A stretch of DNA of 47,952 nucleotides, from positions 1 to 47,952 of the forward strand of contig JAHHGU010000040.1 in assembly GCA_019359765.1 (NCBI GenBank), written 5' to 3'. Shown in pieces: positions 25,273 to 33,864 of this stretch. The number at the start of each line of letters is the position of its first letter. The stretch's first letter is position 1. This stretch comes from Aphanothece sp. CMT-3BRIN-NPC111 (lineage in GTDB: Bacteria; Cyanobacteriota; Cyanobacteriia; Cyanobacteriales; JAHHGU01). The notes beneath the pieces are model-generated. The model was not told the DNA's origin, did not search any database, and worked only from the letters and a program-made list of their open reading frames with translations. The translations under genes were made by a program, and so were the position numbers.

Positions 25273-27612
25273 CTAACAAATCAATGCAGCAGCTTTATAA
25301 ACTTTATTAACTTGTTTTATCGCTTTCATCTCTGTAAAAAGCTGCATTGCCTTTTTGAAATTTGTCTGACTTGCTTCTCCCATTTTTTGCTGCGTTAATC
25401 CTAGCTGATAATAAGCTTCTGCTAAGTCACATTTAGCTCCTATTTGTTCTAAGATATTGATAGCTTCTAACTGTTTATTACAAGCTAAAGTAATTTCTTT
25501 TTGTGTTCGATCAATTTCTGCTAATGCCATTAATGCTTTTGCTTTAACTTGAGGATAATGACTTTCTTGTGAAAAAGCGATCGCACCTCTCAAAAGTTCT
25601 GAAGCATTATCAATTTCTCCTAAATTTACATAAGTTTGACCCAGGATTTGCATAAAATAGGCAAAGCGTCCCGCGTTTTCAAACAATTGTCTGTTAATAT
25701 AAACACTATTTGCCAACAATAAAGCTTCTTCTCGCTCGCCTAAATAAGATTTAACCAATGCTAAACAAACGGATGCTTTTTGCGCCCAACGAAAATGGGG
25801 GCTATTTTCTGCTAATTTTATAACTCTGTTTAAGAAAAAACCAGCTTCTTTAAGCTCCCATAAATCTATTTTGTACAATCCAATACTTAATAGAGAGTCT
25901 ATCTCTAGCATTTTTAAATAATAAATCTGGCGTTTGTTTTCTGGTGGTGTACCTATTTCACGCAAGCCTTGAGTTGCAGTGACAATGGTTTCTTCTTGAC
26001 AAGCGATCGCGCGATGAATGTGCCCGGTAATCCAATACAAATCCCCTAAAATGTTATAAAGTTCGCTGCGACGGTAGGGAGATTTAACTCGATCGATAAT
26101 TTGAGGAATCGCTGTCAGGACAGGTTGCAGTAAACCCATACGATATAAGGTACTGCCAAGGGGTAAGAACTGCCCCCACTGATTATCTCTACTTTTGAGA
26201 ATAACCTGACTCGCTTGTTCAAAATCTTGAATTTCGAGATAGTGATAATATGCTTCCCAAGCTGTTATTGCGTCCTGTAACGTGGAAATCGTCTTAATGC
26301 TTTCTATCCAAAACTCGGCGGCTTTACAGTTAACTTGTTTCCATTCGTCACTTTCTCGCAAACGGGCGATCGCTTCAGCGCGAATTACCGGATGTAGCCA
26401 ATATTGTCCTTGGCTATATTCTACTAAAGAACGATTGCGTAGCGACTCTATGACTTGTTTTCGTCGAGGAGTTTCTACATCCCAAAGTAAAGACAATAGC
26501 CCCGATCGGGGAATAATTGGTATATCCTGATAGCGATAGCAACCCAAACGACACAGAAGTTGATATGCTTGAAAATCGAGGGCTTGTAGGCGATTAAACT
26601 GACTGGCAACTAAATTTTTTAAGTCTATTTCGATTAAAGGATCGCCTTCAATTTCCTGCCAATACGCCTTGACATCTCCGGCAAAATCCGCTTGAATAAC
26701 GCCACAGATAATCCCCATTGCTTTCGCATTTCCCCCATAGGTTTTGTGCGTTTTTTGCAAAGTTGAGGCATCTGGGTAAAGGGAATGCAGGCGAAAATAT
26801 TGTTCCCAAGCCGCCAGATCTAATCCAGGTAAGCGATAATGATGAAGATGAAGCGCAGGTTCGCAGATGCGATCGCGACTGGTGATTAGGGTTACTGACT
26901 GTACTTTAGTATCTGCCAATACCCGCAATAGTTCTACATAGCGACGCTGAGAGGCAATCACCATCCCTTGGGAGTCTAAGGCTGGTTCTAAATTATCAAT
27001 TAATATTCCAATCGGGCGCGTCTCCAGATGTCGTTTCAGTCGTCCCAATGTAATGCCAAATTCTCGTCCAGGTTCTTCATTAAAGTCTTTTTTTAACCAT
27101 TCTTCCACAACACTTTCAACTGAAGTGATGTTTTGAGATTCCTTTGCCATTAGGAGTTCTAAGACTAATTCAAACCCTTGGGCGGGGAGATATTGCTGTG
27201 CTAAAGTGGTTTTACCAATACCTCCTTCCCCTTGAATAACAATAACTTTATGTCCTTGTTGAATCAGGGTAGAAAGATGCGCGATCGCACTATTTCGTCC
27301 CACAAAATTCGCGCTTTTTGTCAGGGAGGTTGGGGAAATTTCTACAGGTTGGGTTTGCAACTGTCTTGACAATACTGACCGCAGGTTACTTTTTGTTACT
27401 CTTTCTCCTAAAGTTTCTGACAGCAACTTCCACAACAGCGAAGCGACATCTTTCGCGTGTCCCTCAGTACAACCATACGCCTGGGCAATATCCAAATATT
27501 TTTTACCTTGCCAAACCAGCCGCACAATTGTACTTTGTAGGTCGCTGAGGTGTTTTCCGGTTTGAGTAACAATTATTGCATCTGTCAATGCCAATGCTGC
27601 TTCTACACTCAT
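25273..27612 (-). CDS. STAND NTPase: VMAP-type HTH, NB-ARC, TPR-like tail
   Basis: A 779-residue signalling ATPase. Residues 1-85 form a helix-turn-helix like the vWA-MoxR-associated protein (VMAP) N-terminal domain (AIIVTQTGKHLSDLQSTIVR, WQGKKYLDIAQAYGCTEGHAKDVAS). NB-ARC spans about 95-370, with Walker A GEGGIGKT (128-135), Walker B ILID (203-206), TSRDR (245-249), LPGL and YGGNAKAM. A winged-helix region follows, then a TPR-like helical tail (about 430-770). Such proteins stay off until the repeats bind a ligand, then assemble. No enzymatic effector domain is fused, so the effect must come through HTH contacts with a partner or DNA. It lies 3 kb from the MoxR-VWA cassette, on the same strand. 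Confidence 0.85.
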   Translation of the reverse strand: MSVEAALALTDAIIVTQTGKHLSDLQSTIVRLVWQGKKYLDIAQAYGCTEGHAKDVASLLWKLLSETLGERVTKSNLRSVLSRQLQTQPVEISPTSLTKSANFVGRNSAIAHLSTLIQQGHKVIVIQGEGGIGKTTLAQQYLPAQGFELVLELLMAKESQNITSVESVVEEWLKKDFNEEPGREFGITLGRLKRHLETRPIGILIDNLEPALDSQGMVIASQRRYVELLRVLADTKVQSVTLITSRDRICEPALHLHHYRLPGLDLAAWEQYFRLHSLYPDASTLQKTHKTYGGNAKAMGIICGVIQADFAGDVKAYWQEIEGDPLIEIDLKNLVASQFNRLQALDFQAYQLLCRLGCYRYQDIPIIPRSGLLSLLWDVETPRRKQVIESLRNRSLVEYSQGQYWLHPVIRAEAIARLRESDEWKQVNCKAAEFWIESIKTISTLQDAITAWEAYYHYLEIQDFEQASQVILKSRDNQWGQFLPLGSTLYRMGLLQPVLTAIPQIIDRVKSPYRRSELYNILGDLYWITGHIHRAIACQEETIVTATQGLREIGTPPENKRQIYYLKMLEIDSLLSIGLYKIDLWELKEAGFFLNRVIKLAENSPHFRWAQKASVCLALVKSYLGEREEALLLANSVYINRQLFENAGRFAYFMQILGQTYVNLGEIDNASELLRGAIAFSQESHYPQVKAKALMALAEIDRTQKEITLACNKQLEAINILEQIGAKCDLAEAYYQLGLTQQKMGEASQTNFKKAMQLFTEMKAIKQVNKVYKAAALIC

Positions 27613-27848
27613 GGCTAAGTTATAGAGCCAAGTTGTTCTTTAGTTTAGCTTATCCGGCTGTAATAATTTATAGCTGTGCAAAATTAAAACTGTATCAATC
27701 TCAAATCCGACTTTTTCCGACTTGCCTAACCTTACCCAAACTTTTTCCAACCAGTAAGCTGCCAAAACTCCCGATTTTATCCGACTGACAAGGCTTGGGA
27801 GTTTATATATACTCTGAATGTAGAAAAGGAAATTAGCTATCAAAAACA

Positions 27849-28796
27849 ATGCTTTCCCGCTTACCAGATATTGATTCAGCAGGTAAGGTTTATCCCCATC
27901 CTTCTTTCTTTGAGACCAAAGACCGCATAGAGTCTGTTCTAGATCAATATCTTACACTTGAAAAACTGCGCGCTCGCCTTGAAGATCTCCCTGTTCAATT
28001 TGAAAACCCACAACCGCGCCTCTGGCAACCAATTCACTGGCAGACGATTAACCAGAAACAAGTTGTTGGCATTGACCTAAAGATATTTCTTTCAATTATA
28101 GTAGGTGCCGTGAATACAGAAGCACCGATTCGGGGTTACACCCAAACCAGTCGGCAATACTTAGAACCCATTCACCCACAACTTGCTCGTTTTGTCGGTG
28201 GTGTAGTTGCTGAAGATGGCACAATGCTAGAACTAGGTTTATGGGAAAAAGAAGAACGACAACACGCCCCCGCTTTAATCAAAACCTATATCCAGCTTAC
28301 AGGCAACAAACCAATTCTTTCCCCTCACGCGCCTAAAAGCTATAAACCTTTAAATAATCCCGGCGATGACTTATACCGTCACGGACTGCATCGCATCATC
28401 ACCGAATATAGTGCAGTTTGTCTTTACCTGCGGTTGATGGCACATACAACAGGAACCTTACAACAAGTATTTGCAGAACTTTTACAAGATGAAATCAACC
28501 ATATGACCAAATTCTGGGGGTTTGGAATTTGGCTATTTCCTGAATCCTACCTTAGTCGGATGGCAGGTACTTTCGGTCAGATTCTCACCCGACAACACTC
28601 TACTCAAGTTAGTCATATCCAGCCTACAGCCCATTTAACTCGCACGTTTCATCGCATGATGGGCGTACTTGACTGGAATAGTTGGTCGTGGAATCACAAA
28701 CTAGAGCTAGTCTACACCTTTATCCGCGTTTGGCATCGCCTTTGGCGTTGGAGTGGGAGTCTCACGCCGGAGTATTTGCAGCAACTTTTTCAGTAA
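27849..28796 (+). CDS. Ferritin-like diiron-site protein of unknown function
   Basis: A 315-residue protein that I do not recognise by name. Two ExxH motifs stand in helices: E136-RQ-H139 in the WEKEERQHAP segment and E215-IN-H218 in QDEINHM. E186 in ITEYSAV, between them, and acidic residues near 122-128 could complete a dicarboxylate diiron site as in ferritin-like oxygenases and desaturases. The N-terminal 75 residues and the Trp-rich C-terminal 60 residues (WNSWSWNHKLELVYTFIRVWHRLWRW) are extra. It may be an oxidoreductase on lipids or small molecules. It is on the same strand as the polyprenyl synthase, with a repeat between them. Confidence 0.7.
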   Translation: MLSRLPDIDSAGKVYPHPSFFETKDRIESVLDQYLTLEKLRARLEDLPVQFENPQPRLWQPIHWQTINQKQVVGIDLKIFLSIIVGAVNTEAPIRGYTQTSRQYLEPIHPQLARFVGGVVAEDGTMLELGLWEKEERQHAPALIKTYIQLTGNKPILSPHAPKSYKPLNNPGDDLYRHGLHRIITEYSAVCLYLRLMAHTTGTLQQVFAELLQDEINHMTKFWGFGIWLFPESYLSRMAGTFGQILTRQHSTQVSHIQPTAHLTRTFHRMMGVLDWNSWSWNHKLELVYTFIRVWHRLWRWSGSLTPEYLQQLFQ

Positions 28797-28800
28797 TCAG

Positions 28801-28892
28801 TAGATTTATTGCAAAATGTTCCGAAAAGGTTTTTTTGTACGCAGATGAAAGCAGATGTACGCAGATAAACGCAGATGATTTACAAGATTTTA
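28801..28892. repeat. ATCTGCGT repeat, inverted partner of 16531-16620
   Basis: ACGCAGATGAAAGCAGATG then ACGCAGATAAACGCAGATG and TTTACAAGAT. This is the reverse complement of 16531-16620 with few changes. Confidence 0.8.
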
Positions 28893-28934
28893 TCTACTTT
28901 TGCAAGAGATATAGTTATTAGTCAATAATCAGCT

Positions 28935-29690
28935 ATGAATTACGAACCATCGACAACTACCTTAATCCCAAATCTAAAATCTAAAATTTCAAATCGTCTG
29001 CCTCAACACGTCGCTATCATCATGGATGGCAACGGACGTTGGGCTAAAAAACGAGGACTTCCTCGTATTGCTGGACATCGCCAAGGGGCAGAAGTTATCA
29101 AAGAAATCCTGCGTTGTTGCACAGACTGGGGGATTAAGGTATTAACAGTTTATGCCTTCTCAACAGAAAACTGGGGTCGTCCTACAGCAGAAGTAGACTT
29201 CCTGATGCTTCTATTTGAACGTCTACTCCGTACAGAATTAGAGGAGATGCATCGGGAGAAAGTATGCATTCGCTTTTTGGGAGAGTTAGAGGCATTGCCT
29301 CCATCCCTGCAACGGGAAATGCGACGTGCAATGGCAGTGACTGCCCAAAATCAAGCCATCTATTTCAACGTTGCTATTAACTACGGGGGGCGTAAAGAAA
29401 TAGTCCGCGCCTGTCGCGATTTGGTAGAAAAAGTACAACAGGGGGAACTTTTGCCAGAAGCGATTGATGAAGGGCTAATTCAACAATTTCTATATACAAA
29501 GGAGGTTGCCGATCCAGATCTCCTTATTCGCACTAGCGGTCAAATGCGCCTGAGTAATTTTCTCTTGTGGCAACTCGCTTATACTGAAATTTACTTTACA
29601 GATACGCTTTGGTCAGATTTTAATCGCGAGGAATTTAGCCGTGCTATAGAGGATTATCAAGGGCGCGATCGCCGTTTTGGTAAGGTGTGA
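28935..29690 (+). CDS. uppS: Polyprenyl (undecaprenyl) diphosphate synthase, cis type
   Basis: A cis-prenyltransferase that makes the C55 carrier for peptidoglycan and O-glycans from FPP and IPP. The 251-residue protein has IIMDGNGRWAKKRG (Asp31 catalytic), GHRQGA, YAFSTENWGRP, and the IPP-binding RTSGQMRLSNFLLWQ (about 208-222). Residues 10-20 (IPNLKSKISN) before the conserved domain are encoded by a heptad repeat (28964-28995) and would form a hydrophilic N-terminal extension. The ATG at 28935 is the first one in the frame; an alternative start inside the core would remove conserved sequence. It is transcribed after the diiron gene. Confidence 0.95.
   Translation: MNYEPSTTTLIPNLKSKISNRLPQHVAIIMDGNGRWAKKRGLPRIAGHRQGAEVIKEILRCCTDWGIKVLTVYAFSTENWGRPTAEVDFLMLLFERLLRTELEEMHREKVCIRFLGELEALPPSLQREMRRAMAVTAQNQAIYFNVAINYGGRKEIVRACRDLVEKVQQGELLPEAIDEGLIQQFLYTKEVADPDLLIRTSGQMRLSNFLLWQLAYTEIYFTDTLWSDFNREEFSRAIEDYQGRDRRFGKV
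28964..28995 (+). repeat. Heptad repeat in the 5' coding end of uppS
   Basis: AATCCCA, AATCTAA, AATCTAA, AATTTCA units encode IPNLKSKISN. Same family as 7541-7572, 19896-19930 and 33472-33504. Confidence 0.8.
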
Positions 29691-29793
29691 TGCCAGGAAG
29701 TTAATCAGCGATCGCTTGTAACATTAATTTGCGTGGGACACCAAGACAAAATTTGTTTCAGGGCTATCTATTGCGTGTGAATTAGCCAAAGCT

Positions 29794-31035
29794 TTAGATC
29801 GCGGCAATACAGTCAATTTCCACAAGTACATCTTTGGGCAGACGGGATACTTGCACGCAGGCACGGGCAGGAGCAGTTGCTTCATCAAAATATTTAGCAT
29901 AGACTGCATTCATCGCCGCAAAATCATTCATATCTGCGAGGAAAACAGTAGTTTTTACTACATCATTAAATGTAGCTCCAGCCGCTGTCAGAATAGCCTC
30001 CATATTAGCCATTACTTGTTCAGTCTGCTTTGCAACATCGTCTCTGTAGAGAATGTCACCAAGTCTAGGATCGATAGCAATTTGACCAGCGACAAAAATC
30101 ATCTGGCCACTGGCAACAATAGCTTGGTTATATGGCCCTACTGGTGCGGGTGCTTTTTCGGTACGGATAATTTTGCGAGTCATGGATATCTCTTTTTCTA
30201 ACGACGTTTTTTGCTGGCTGATTTCTTCATCCAAGGCTTTCGGCTTGTAAATTTCTCCATGAGGCATCCTGGTATCAGTGAAGTCTGTATCCTTGAAGCT
30301 GACTAAAGAAATATTTGCCTTAGTCAAGTCTGCCTTCTTCAGGTTGGCTCCATCTAAGTTTGCACCGATCAAATTTGCTCCTTCTAAAACTGCTCTTTCT
30401 AAATTTGCCCCTCGTAAACAAGCGTTTGTGAGGTTTGCTTCTCCCAGATATGCTACACCCAGATCCACATTAGCCAGATTTAAGCCTGACAAATCAACTT
30501 TAGACAGCCTGACTAAGCGCAGTGTAGCTCCCTGAATATATACCTGATTGAGGATTGCATTGTCTAAATTTGCTCTACTTAAGTTAGTTCCAGCCAAGTA
30601 TGCCTGAGTTAGATTGGCACTGCTCAGGTTTGCTCTACTTAAGTCTGCCTCAGCCAAAGAAGCTTTTGTTAGGTTTGTAGAGCGTAAGTCGGCATCACTT
30701 AGATCTGCCTTATCTAGGTTGACACCATACAATTTCGCGCTATTTAAGTTTGCCCTACTCAAGTCAGCACCATAGATATCTGCCCAATTCAAATTTGTTG
30801 AATTAAGCTGCACGCAACTCAAATTTGCGCCTCTGAAAGATGACTTATACAGGCTTGCATTAGAAAAGTTTGCTTTAGTTAGGGTTGCTTCACTTAAGTC
30901 CGCTCCGTCCAAATTTGCACTGGATAGGTTTATCCCACTTAGGTCTGCGCCTTTCAGGTCTACCCCTTTTAGCTGTACCGAATTGAAGTTTCTTTCTCCT
31001 GCGGCGTACTTTTCTAGAAGTTCATCAGCGTCCAT
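29794..31035 (-). CDS. Pentapeptide-repeat protein fused to a RidA-type domain
   Basis: A single open frame of 413 residues. Residues 1-255 have about 48 A(D/N)LxX pentapeptides (GADLS, ANLDG, TNLTK), starting from MDADELLEKYAAGERNF as in the small pentapeptide protein at 2676. A charged linker follows (about 256-284). Residues 285-413 are a complete RidA/YjgF/YER057c/UK114 domain with GPYNQAIVASGQM, GQIAIDP, and the catalytic Arg in PARACVQVSRLP then VEIDCIA. RidA proteins remove reactive enamine or imine intermediates. The internal ATG at 30183, with AGAG upstream, could also start free RidA. No stop or frameshift separates the two parts. Confidence 0.9.
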   Translation of the reverse strand: MDADELLEKYAAGERNFNSVQLKGVDLKGADLSGINLSSANLDGADLSEATLTKANFSNASLYKSSFRGANLSCVQLNSTNLNWADIYGADLSRANLNSAKLYGVNLDKADLSDADLRSTNLTKASLAEADLSRANLSSANLTQAYLAGTNLSRANLDNAILNQVYIQGATLRLVRLSKVDLSGLNLANVDLGVAYLGEANLTNACLRGANLERAVLEGANLIGANLDGANLKKADLTKANISLVSFKDTDFTDTRMPHGEIYKPKALDEEISQQKTSLEKEISMTRKIIRTEKAPAPVGPYNQAIVASGQMIFVAGQIAIDPRLGDILYRDDVAKQTEQVMANMEAILTAAGATFNDVVKTTVFLADMNDFAAMNAVYAKYFDEATAPARACVQVSRLPKDVLVEIDCIAAI

Positions 31036-31168
31036 AATCTACCTCGCGTTTGCGTAGCGCGATCGCTCTCGAATAGTGTACAGCCGGAGTCTTCTAAAAG
31101 CAGAGGAAAACTTAACTTTGCGAACCTTTGCGTAAACCTCTGCGCCCTTTGCGTTAAAAAATACCCCA

Positions 31169-31600
31169 CTAAGACAACTGCGGTCGTATCCCATAATGCC
31201 GATAACGCCAATAATCCCGCAGGATGCGATCGTGGTCAAAGCACAGATTGCTGGGAATGCGCCAAGATTCAAAAATCCCTACCACCTTAGCATCATCCCC
31301 AGCCTGGGGTTCTCCCGTTGCCGTTGCGATAAACACAACGCTCATCGTGTGCTGGCGGGGGTCGCGGTTAGGGTCAGAATATACGTGGAATTGTTCAATT
31401 AGCTCAACAAGCATACTTGTCTCTTCCTGCGCTTCCCGCTGTGCCGCCGTCTCTGCCGATTCGCCATAATCGAGAAAACCACCAGGTAAAGCCCAGCCGT
31501 AAGGAGAGTTCTGGCGCTCAATCAGCACAATCGGTCGATGAGGTCGGTCAACTAATTCGATGATGATATCGACTGTAGGAGTAGGATTTCGGTAAGCCAC
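31169..31600 (-). CDS. Nudix hydrolase
   Basis: A 143-residue enzyme with an intact Nudix box, GGFLDYGESAETAAQREAQEETSM (about residues 40-63), fitting GX5EX7REUXEEXGU. The start is a GTG at 31598-31600. Sequence around WALPGGF and DPRQHTMSVVFIA fits ADP-ribose or related nucleotide-diphosphate hydrolases, but the substrate cannot be fixed from sequence. The pentapeptide-RidA gene follows on the same strand after about 130 bases, which contain CTTTGCG repeats. Confidence 0.88.
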   Translation of the reverse strand: MAYRNPTPTVDIIIELVDRPHRPIVLIERQNSPYGWALPGGFLDYGESAETAAQREAQEETSMLVELIEQFHVYSDPNRDPRQHTMSVVFIATATGEPQAGDDAKVVGIFESWRIPSNLCFDHDRILRDYWRYRHYGIRPQLS

Positions 31601-31844
31601 AAGCTTAAATTATTCACAGCAACACCGCATTTCAGAATAAATCTAAGCTGGTGCAGAATCTAGCCGCTTGATAAGTTTCCATCTATGCCTTTAATTAGGT
31701 CAACCACCCCACAAGGGGATTTAGTTTCTCGGAGGCACAATGAAACTAGCCCGGTGCCGTCCCATGATGATACAGTCATAGCATTTGAATCCGGTGCCGA
31801 TATTGTACCGGAAATTTTTTTGATTATTCTCATTTAGGTTTGCT

Positions 31845-33347
31845 ATGCCCTTTCCCAGATCTAGTGGCATTTTGCTACACCCCACTTCCTTGCCTAGCCG
31901 CTTTGGTATCGGCGATTTAGGCTTAGAGGCTTATCGCTTTGTTGATTTTTTGCGGGATACTGCTCAGCAATATTGGCAGGTGTTGCCATTGGGACCAACT
32001 GGGTTTGGCAATTCCCCTTATATGTCCTATTCAGCGCTGGCTGGGAATCCGCTGCTGATTAGCCCAGAACGGCTGCGGGACGAGGGATTGCTAACTGACG
32101 AGGACTTTGCAAGTTTGCCAGAGTTTCCCACAGACAGGGTAGATTTTGAGGCGGTAATTAAAACCAAAATGCCCCTGCTCCAGAAAGCCTGTGAGAGCTT
32201 TAAAGTCAAGGCAAGTCCTTTACAGCAAAAGGAATTTGCAGGTTTTTGTGAGAGTACGGCTAACTGGCTAGATGACTATGCCTTATTTATGGCGCTTCGG
32301 GAAGCGCATGACGGAGCTAGTTGGCATACCTGGGAACCGGAACTTGCCCAACGTCAACCTGAAGCCTTAGATAAGTGGCGGCGACGGCTGACGAATGAGA
32401 TTTTTTACCAAAAATATTTGCAGTTCGAGTTTTTCCGTCAGTGGGTAGAGTTAAAAAGCTATGCCAGACTGGGTCATATCCAAATTATTGGCGATATCCC
32501 CATTTACGTGGCTCACAATAGTGCTGAAGTCTGGGCACATCCAGAAATATTTGCCATAGATGAAAAGACGGGCGAAGCAGCACTGATGTCAGGGGTTCCA
32601 CCAGACTACTTTAGCGCTACAGGTCAACTGTGGGGAAATCCAGTTTATAACTGGGAGCAATTGCAGCAGGATGATTTTAAGTGGTGGGTGCAGCGCTTTA
32701 AGTCTTTGCTGGAGTTTGTGGACATAATTCGGATCGATCACTTCCGAGGGTTTCAAGCTTACTGGGCAGTCAAGCAAGGCGAAACAACTGCCCTAAATGG
32801 GGAGTGGGTGCTAGCACCTGGAGAGGCTTTTTTTGAGGTTCTCAACCAGAAGCTAGGCAAGCTGCCCATCCTAGCTGAAGATTTAGGCATCATCACCCCG
32901 GAAGTGGAGGCATTACGCGATCGCTTTGAGTTCCCAGGCATGAAGGTTTTGCAGTTTGCCTTTGGCTCCGGGCCAGGTAATGTCTATTTACCCTTCAACT
33001 ATCAGCCCAACTTTGTCGTTTATACTGGCACCCACGACAATGACACCACTGTGGGGTGGTTTAATCAATTGTCTGATAACGATCGAGAAGCGCTGTTGGG
33101 TTACTTGGGCTGTACGAGTGATGATGGCATCCACTGGGATATGATCCGTGTTGCTTTCAGTTCTGTGGCAAACCAGGCGATTATTCCTCTCCAGGATATT
33201 TTGGGATTAGGTACTGAAGCCCGGATGAATTTTCCGAGTAAATCTGAGGGCAACTGGGAGTGGCGTTATCAATCTGATGCCTTGAACCAAGAGATATGCG
33301 ATCGCCTTAAGACTCTAACCGAAATTTTTGGTCGTGCCCCAAATTAG
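31845..33347 (+). CDS. malQ: 4-alpha-glucanotransferase
   Basis: GH77 amylomaltase that transfers maltosyl or longer glucans during glycogen and maltodextrin turnover. The 500-residue protein has the usual length and the family motifs: GILLHPTSLPSRFGIGDLG near the N-terminus, GDIPIYVAHNSAEVW, SGVPPDYFS then GQLWGNP, the nucleophile region IIRIDHFRGF, the acid/base LAEDLG and GTHDNDTTVGW. The ATG at 31845 is followed directly by conserved sequence. It is a single gene between a divergent Nudix gene and a repeat-rich gap. Confidence 0.97.
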   Translation: MPFPRSSGILLHPTSLPSRFGIGDLGLEAYRFVDFLRDTAQQYWQVLPLGPTGFGNSPYMSYSALAGNPLLISPERLRDEGLLTDEDFASLPEFPTDRVDFEAVIKTKMPLLQKACESFKVKASPLQQKEFAGFCESTANWLDDYALFMALREAHDGASWHTWEPELAQRQPEALDKWRRRLTNEIFYQKYLQFEFFRQWVELKSYARLGHIQIIGDIPIYVAHNSAEVWAHPEIFAIDEKTGEAALMSGVPPDYFSATGQLWGNPVYNWEQLQQDDFKWWVQRFKSLLEFVDIIRIDHFRGFQAYWAVKQGETTALNGEWVLAPGEAFFEVLNQKLGKLPILAEDLGIITPEVEALRDRFEFPGMKVLQFAFGSGPGNVYLPFNYQPNFVVYTGTHDNDTTVGWFNQLSDNDREALLGYLGCTSDDGIHWDMIRVAFSSVANQAIIPLQDILGLGTEARMNFPSKSEGNWEWRYQSDALNQEICDRLKTLTEIFGRAPN

Positions 33348-33471
33348 AGTTTTTAGCGCAAGTCAACCAATGCAAGGATGCAAGGATTTACGATTTTGGA
33401 TTGATCTCGACCACAAGAGTCGGGAGCGCTTACGCGCCGCTAAAGCCCTACGGGCATGAACGCGCTAGTGG

Positions 33472-33504
33472 GGATTTTAATCCAAAATCTAAAATCTAAA
33501 ATTC
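33472..33504. repeat. Heptad repeat between genes
   Basis: ATCCAAA and ATCTAAA units; the intergenic relative of the repeats found inside three genes. Confidence 0.75.
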
Positions 33505-33544
33505 TAGCCAATAATTCAGATCTTGCACCTGTGCTGTCCTCCCG

Positions 33545-33658
33545 CCGTGGACTTAAGTCCACGGCTCATAGCTCAAGTCCACTATTCGTTGACTATTGAC
33601 GCTTTTATAGTCCTCTTGAGAGGACTTCTGCTATTAGCCAGAGAATTTATTCTCTGGC
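33545..33658. repeat. Cluster of three perfect palindromes
   Basis: CCGTGGACTTAAGTCCACGG (33545-33564), AGTCCTCTTGAGAGGACT (33609-33626) and GCCAGAGAAT-TT-ATTCTCTGGC (33637-33658) lie within 115 bases. All three share the GTCC/GGAC or CAGAG style seen in cyanobacterial intergenic palindromes. Confidence 0.75.
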
Positions 33659-33744
33659 GGGTGAGCGGTTGGTTACAGATCTGAGTAGACAGACTTGGTA
33701 GAAAATCAATTACTGATCTACGGACAGGTTTCTTTCCCCACCCC

Positions 33745-33847
33745 TATAGCAGTTTGCCGTTGAGTGAAGTACACCTAAATTATACATAAAAGCCTTCTGC
33801 CTTAAAAGTGTTGATTTGTGTACCTCATCAATCATGAAACTGCTGTA
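33745..33847. mobile_element. MITE-like element, about 103 bp
   Basis: Ends TATAGCAGTTT and AAACTGCTGTA match at 10 of 11 as inverted repeats, and inside GTGAAGTACAC faces GTGTAC. The first 35 bases align with those of the element at 44972. No coding capacity. TA at both ends fits the target duplication of IS630-type elements. Confidence 0.6.
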
Positions 33848-33864
33848 AATTGCTGACGGCTATT

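Larger units (their letters stand above)
33348..33864. other. Repeat-rich intergenic region after malQ
   Basis: No gene was found. It contains the AATCTAA-type heptads (33472-33504), three consecutive palindromes (33545-33658) and a MITE-like element (33745-33847). Confidence 0.65.

Noticed and set aside
29724..30201. Alternative frames over the RidA part (both strands)
   Set aside because: They are short shadows of the RidA domain, which is complete in its own frame.
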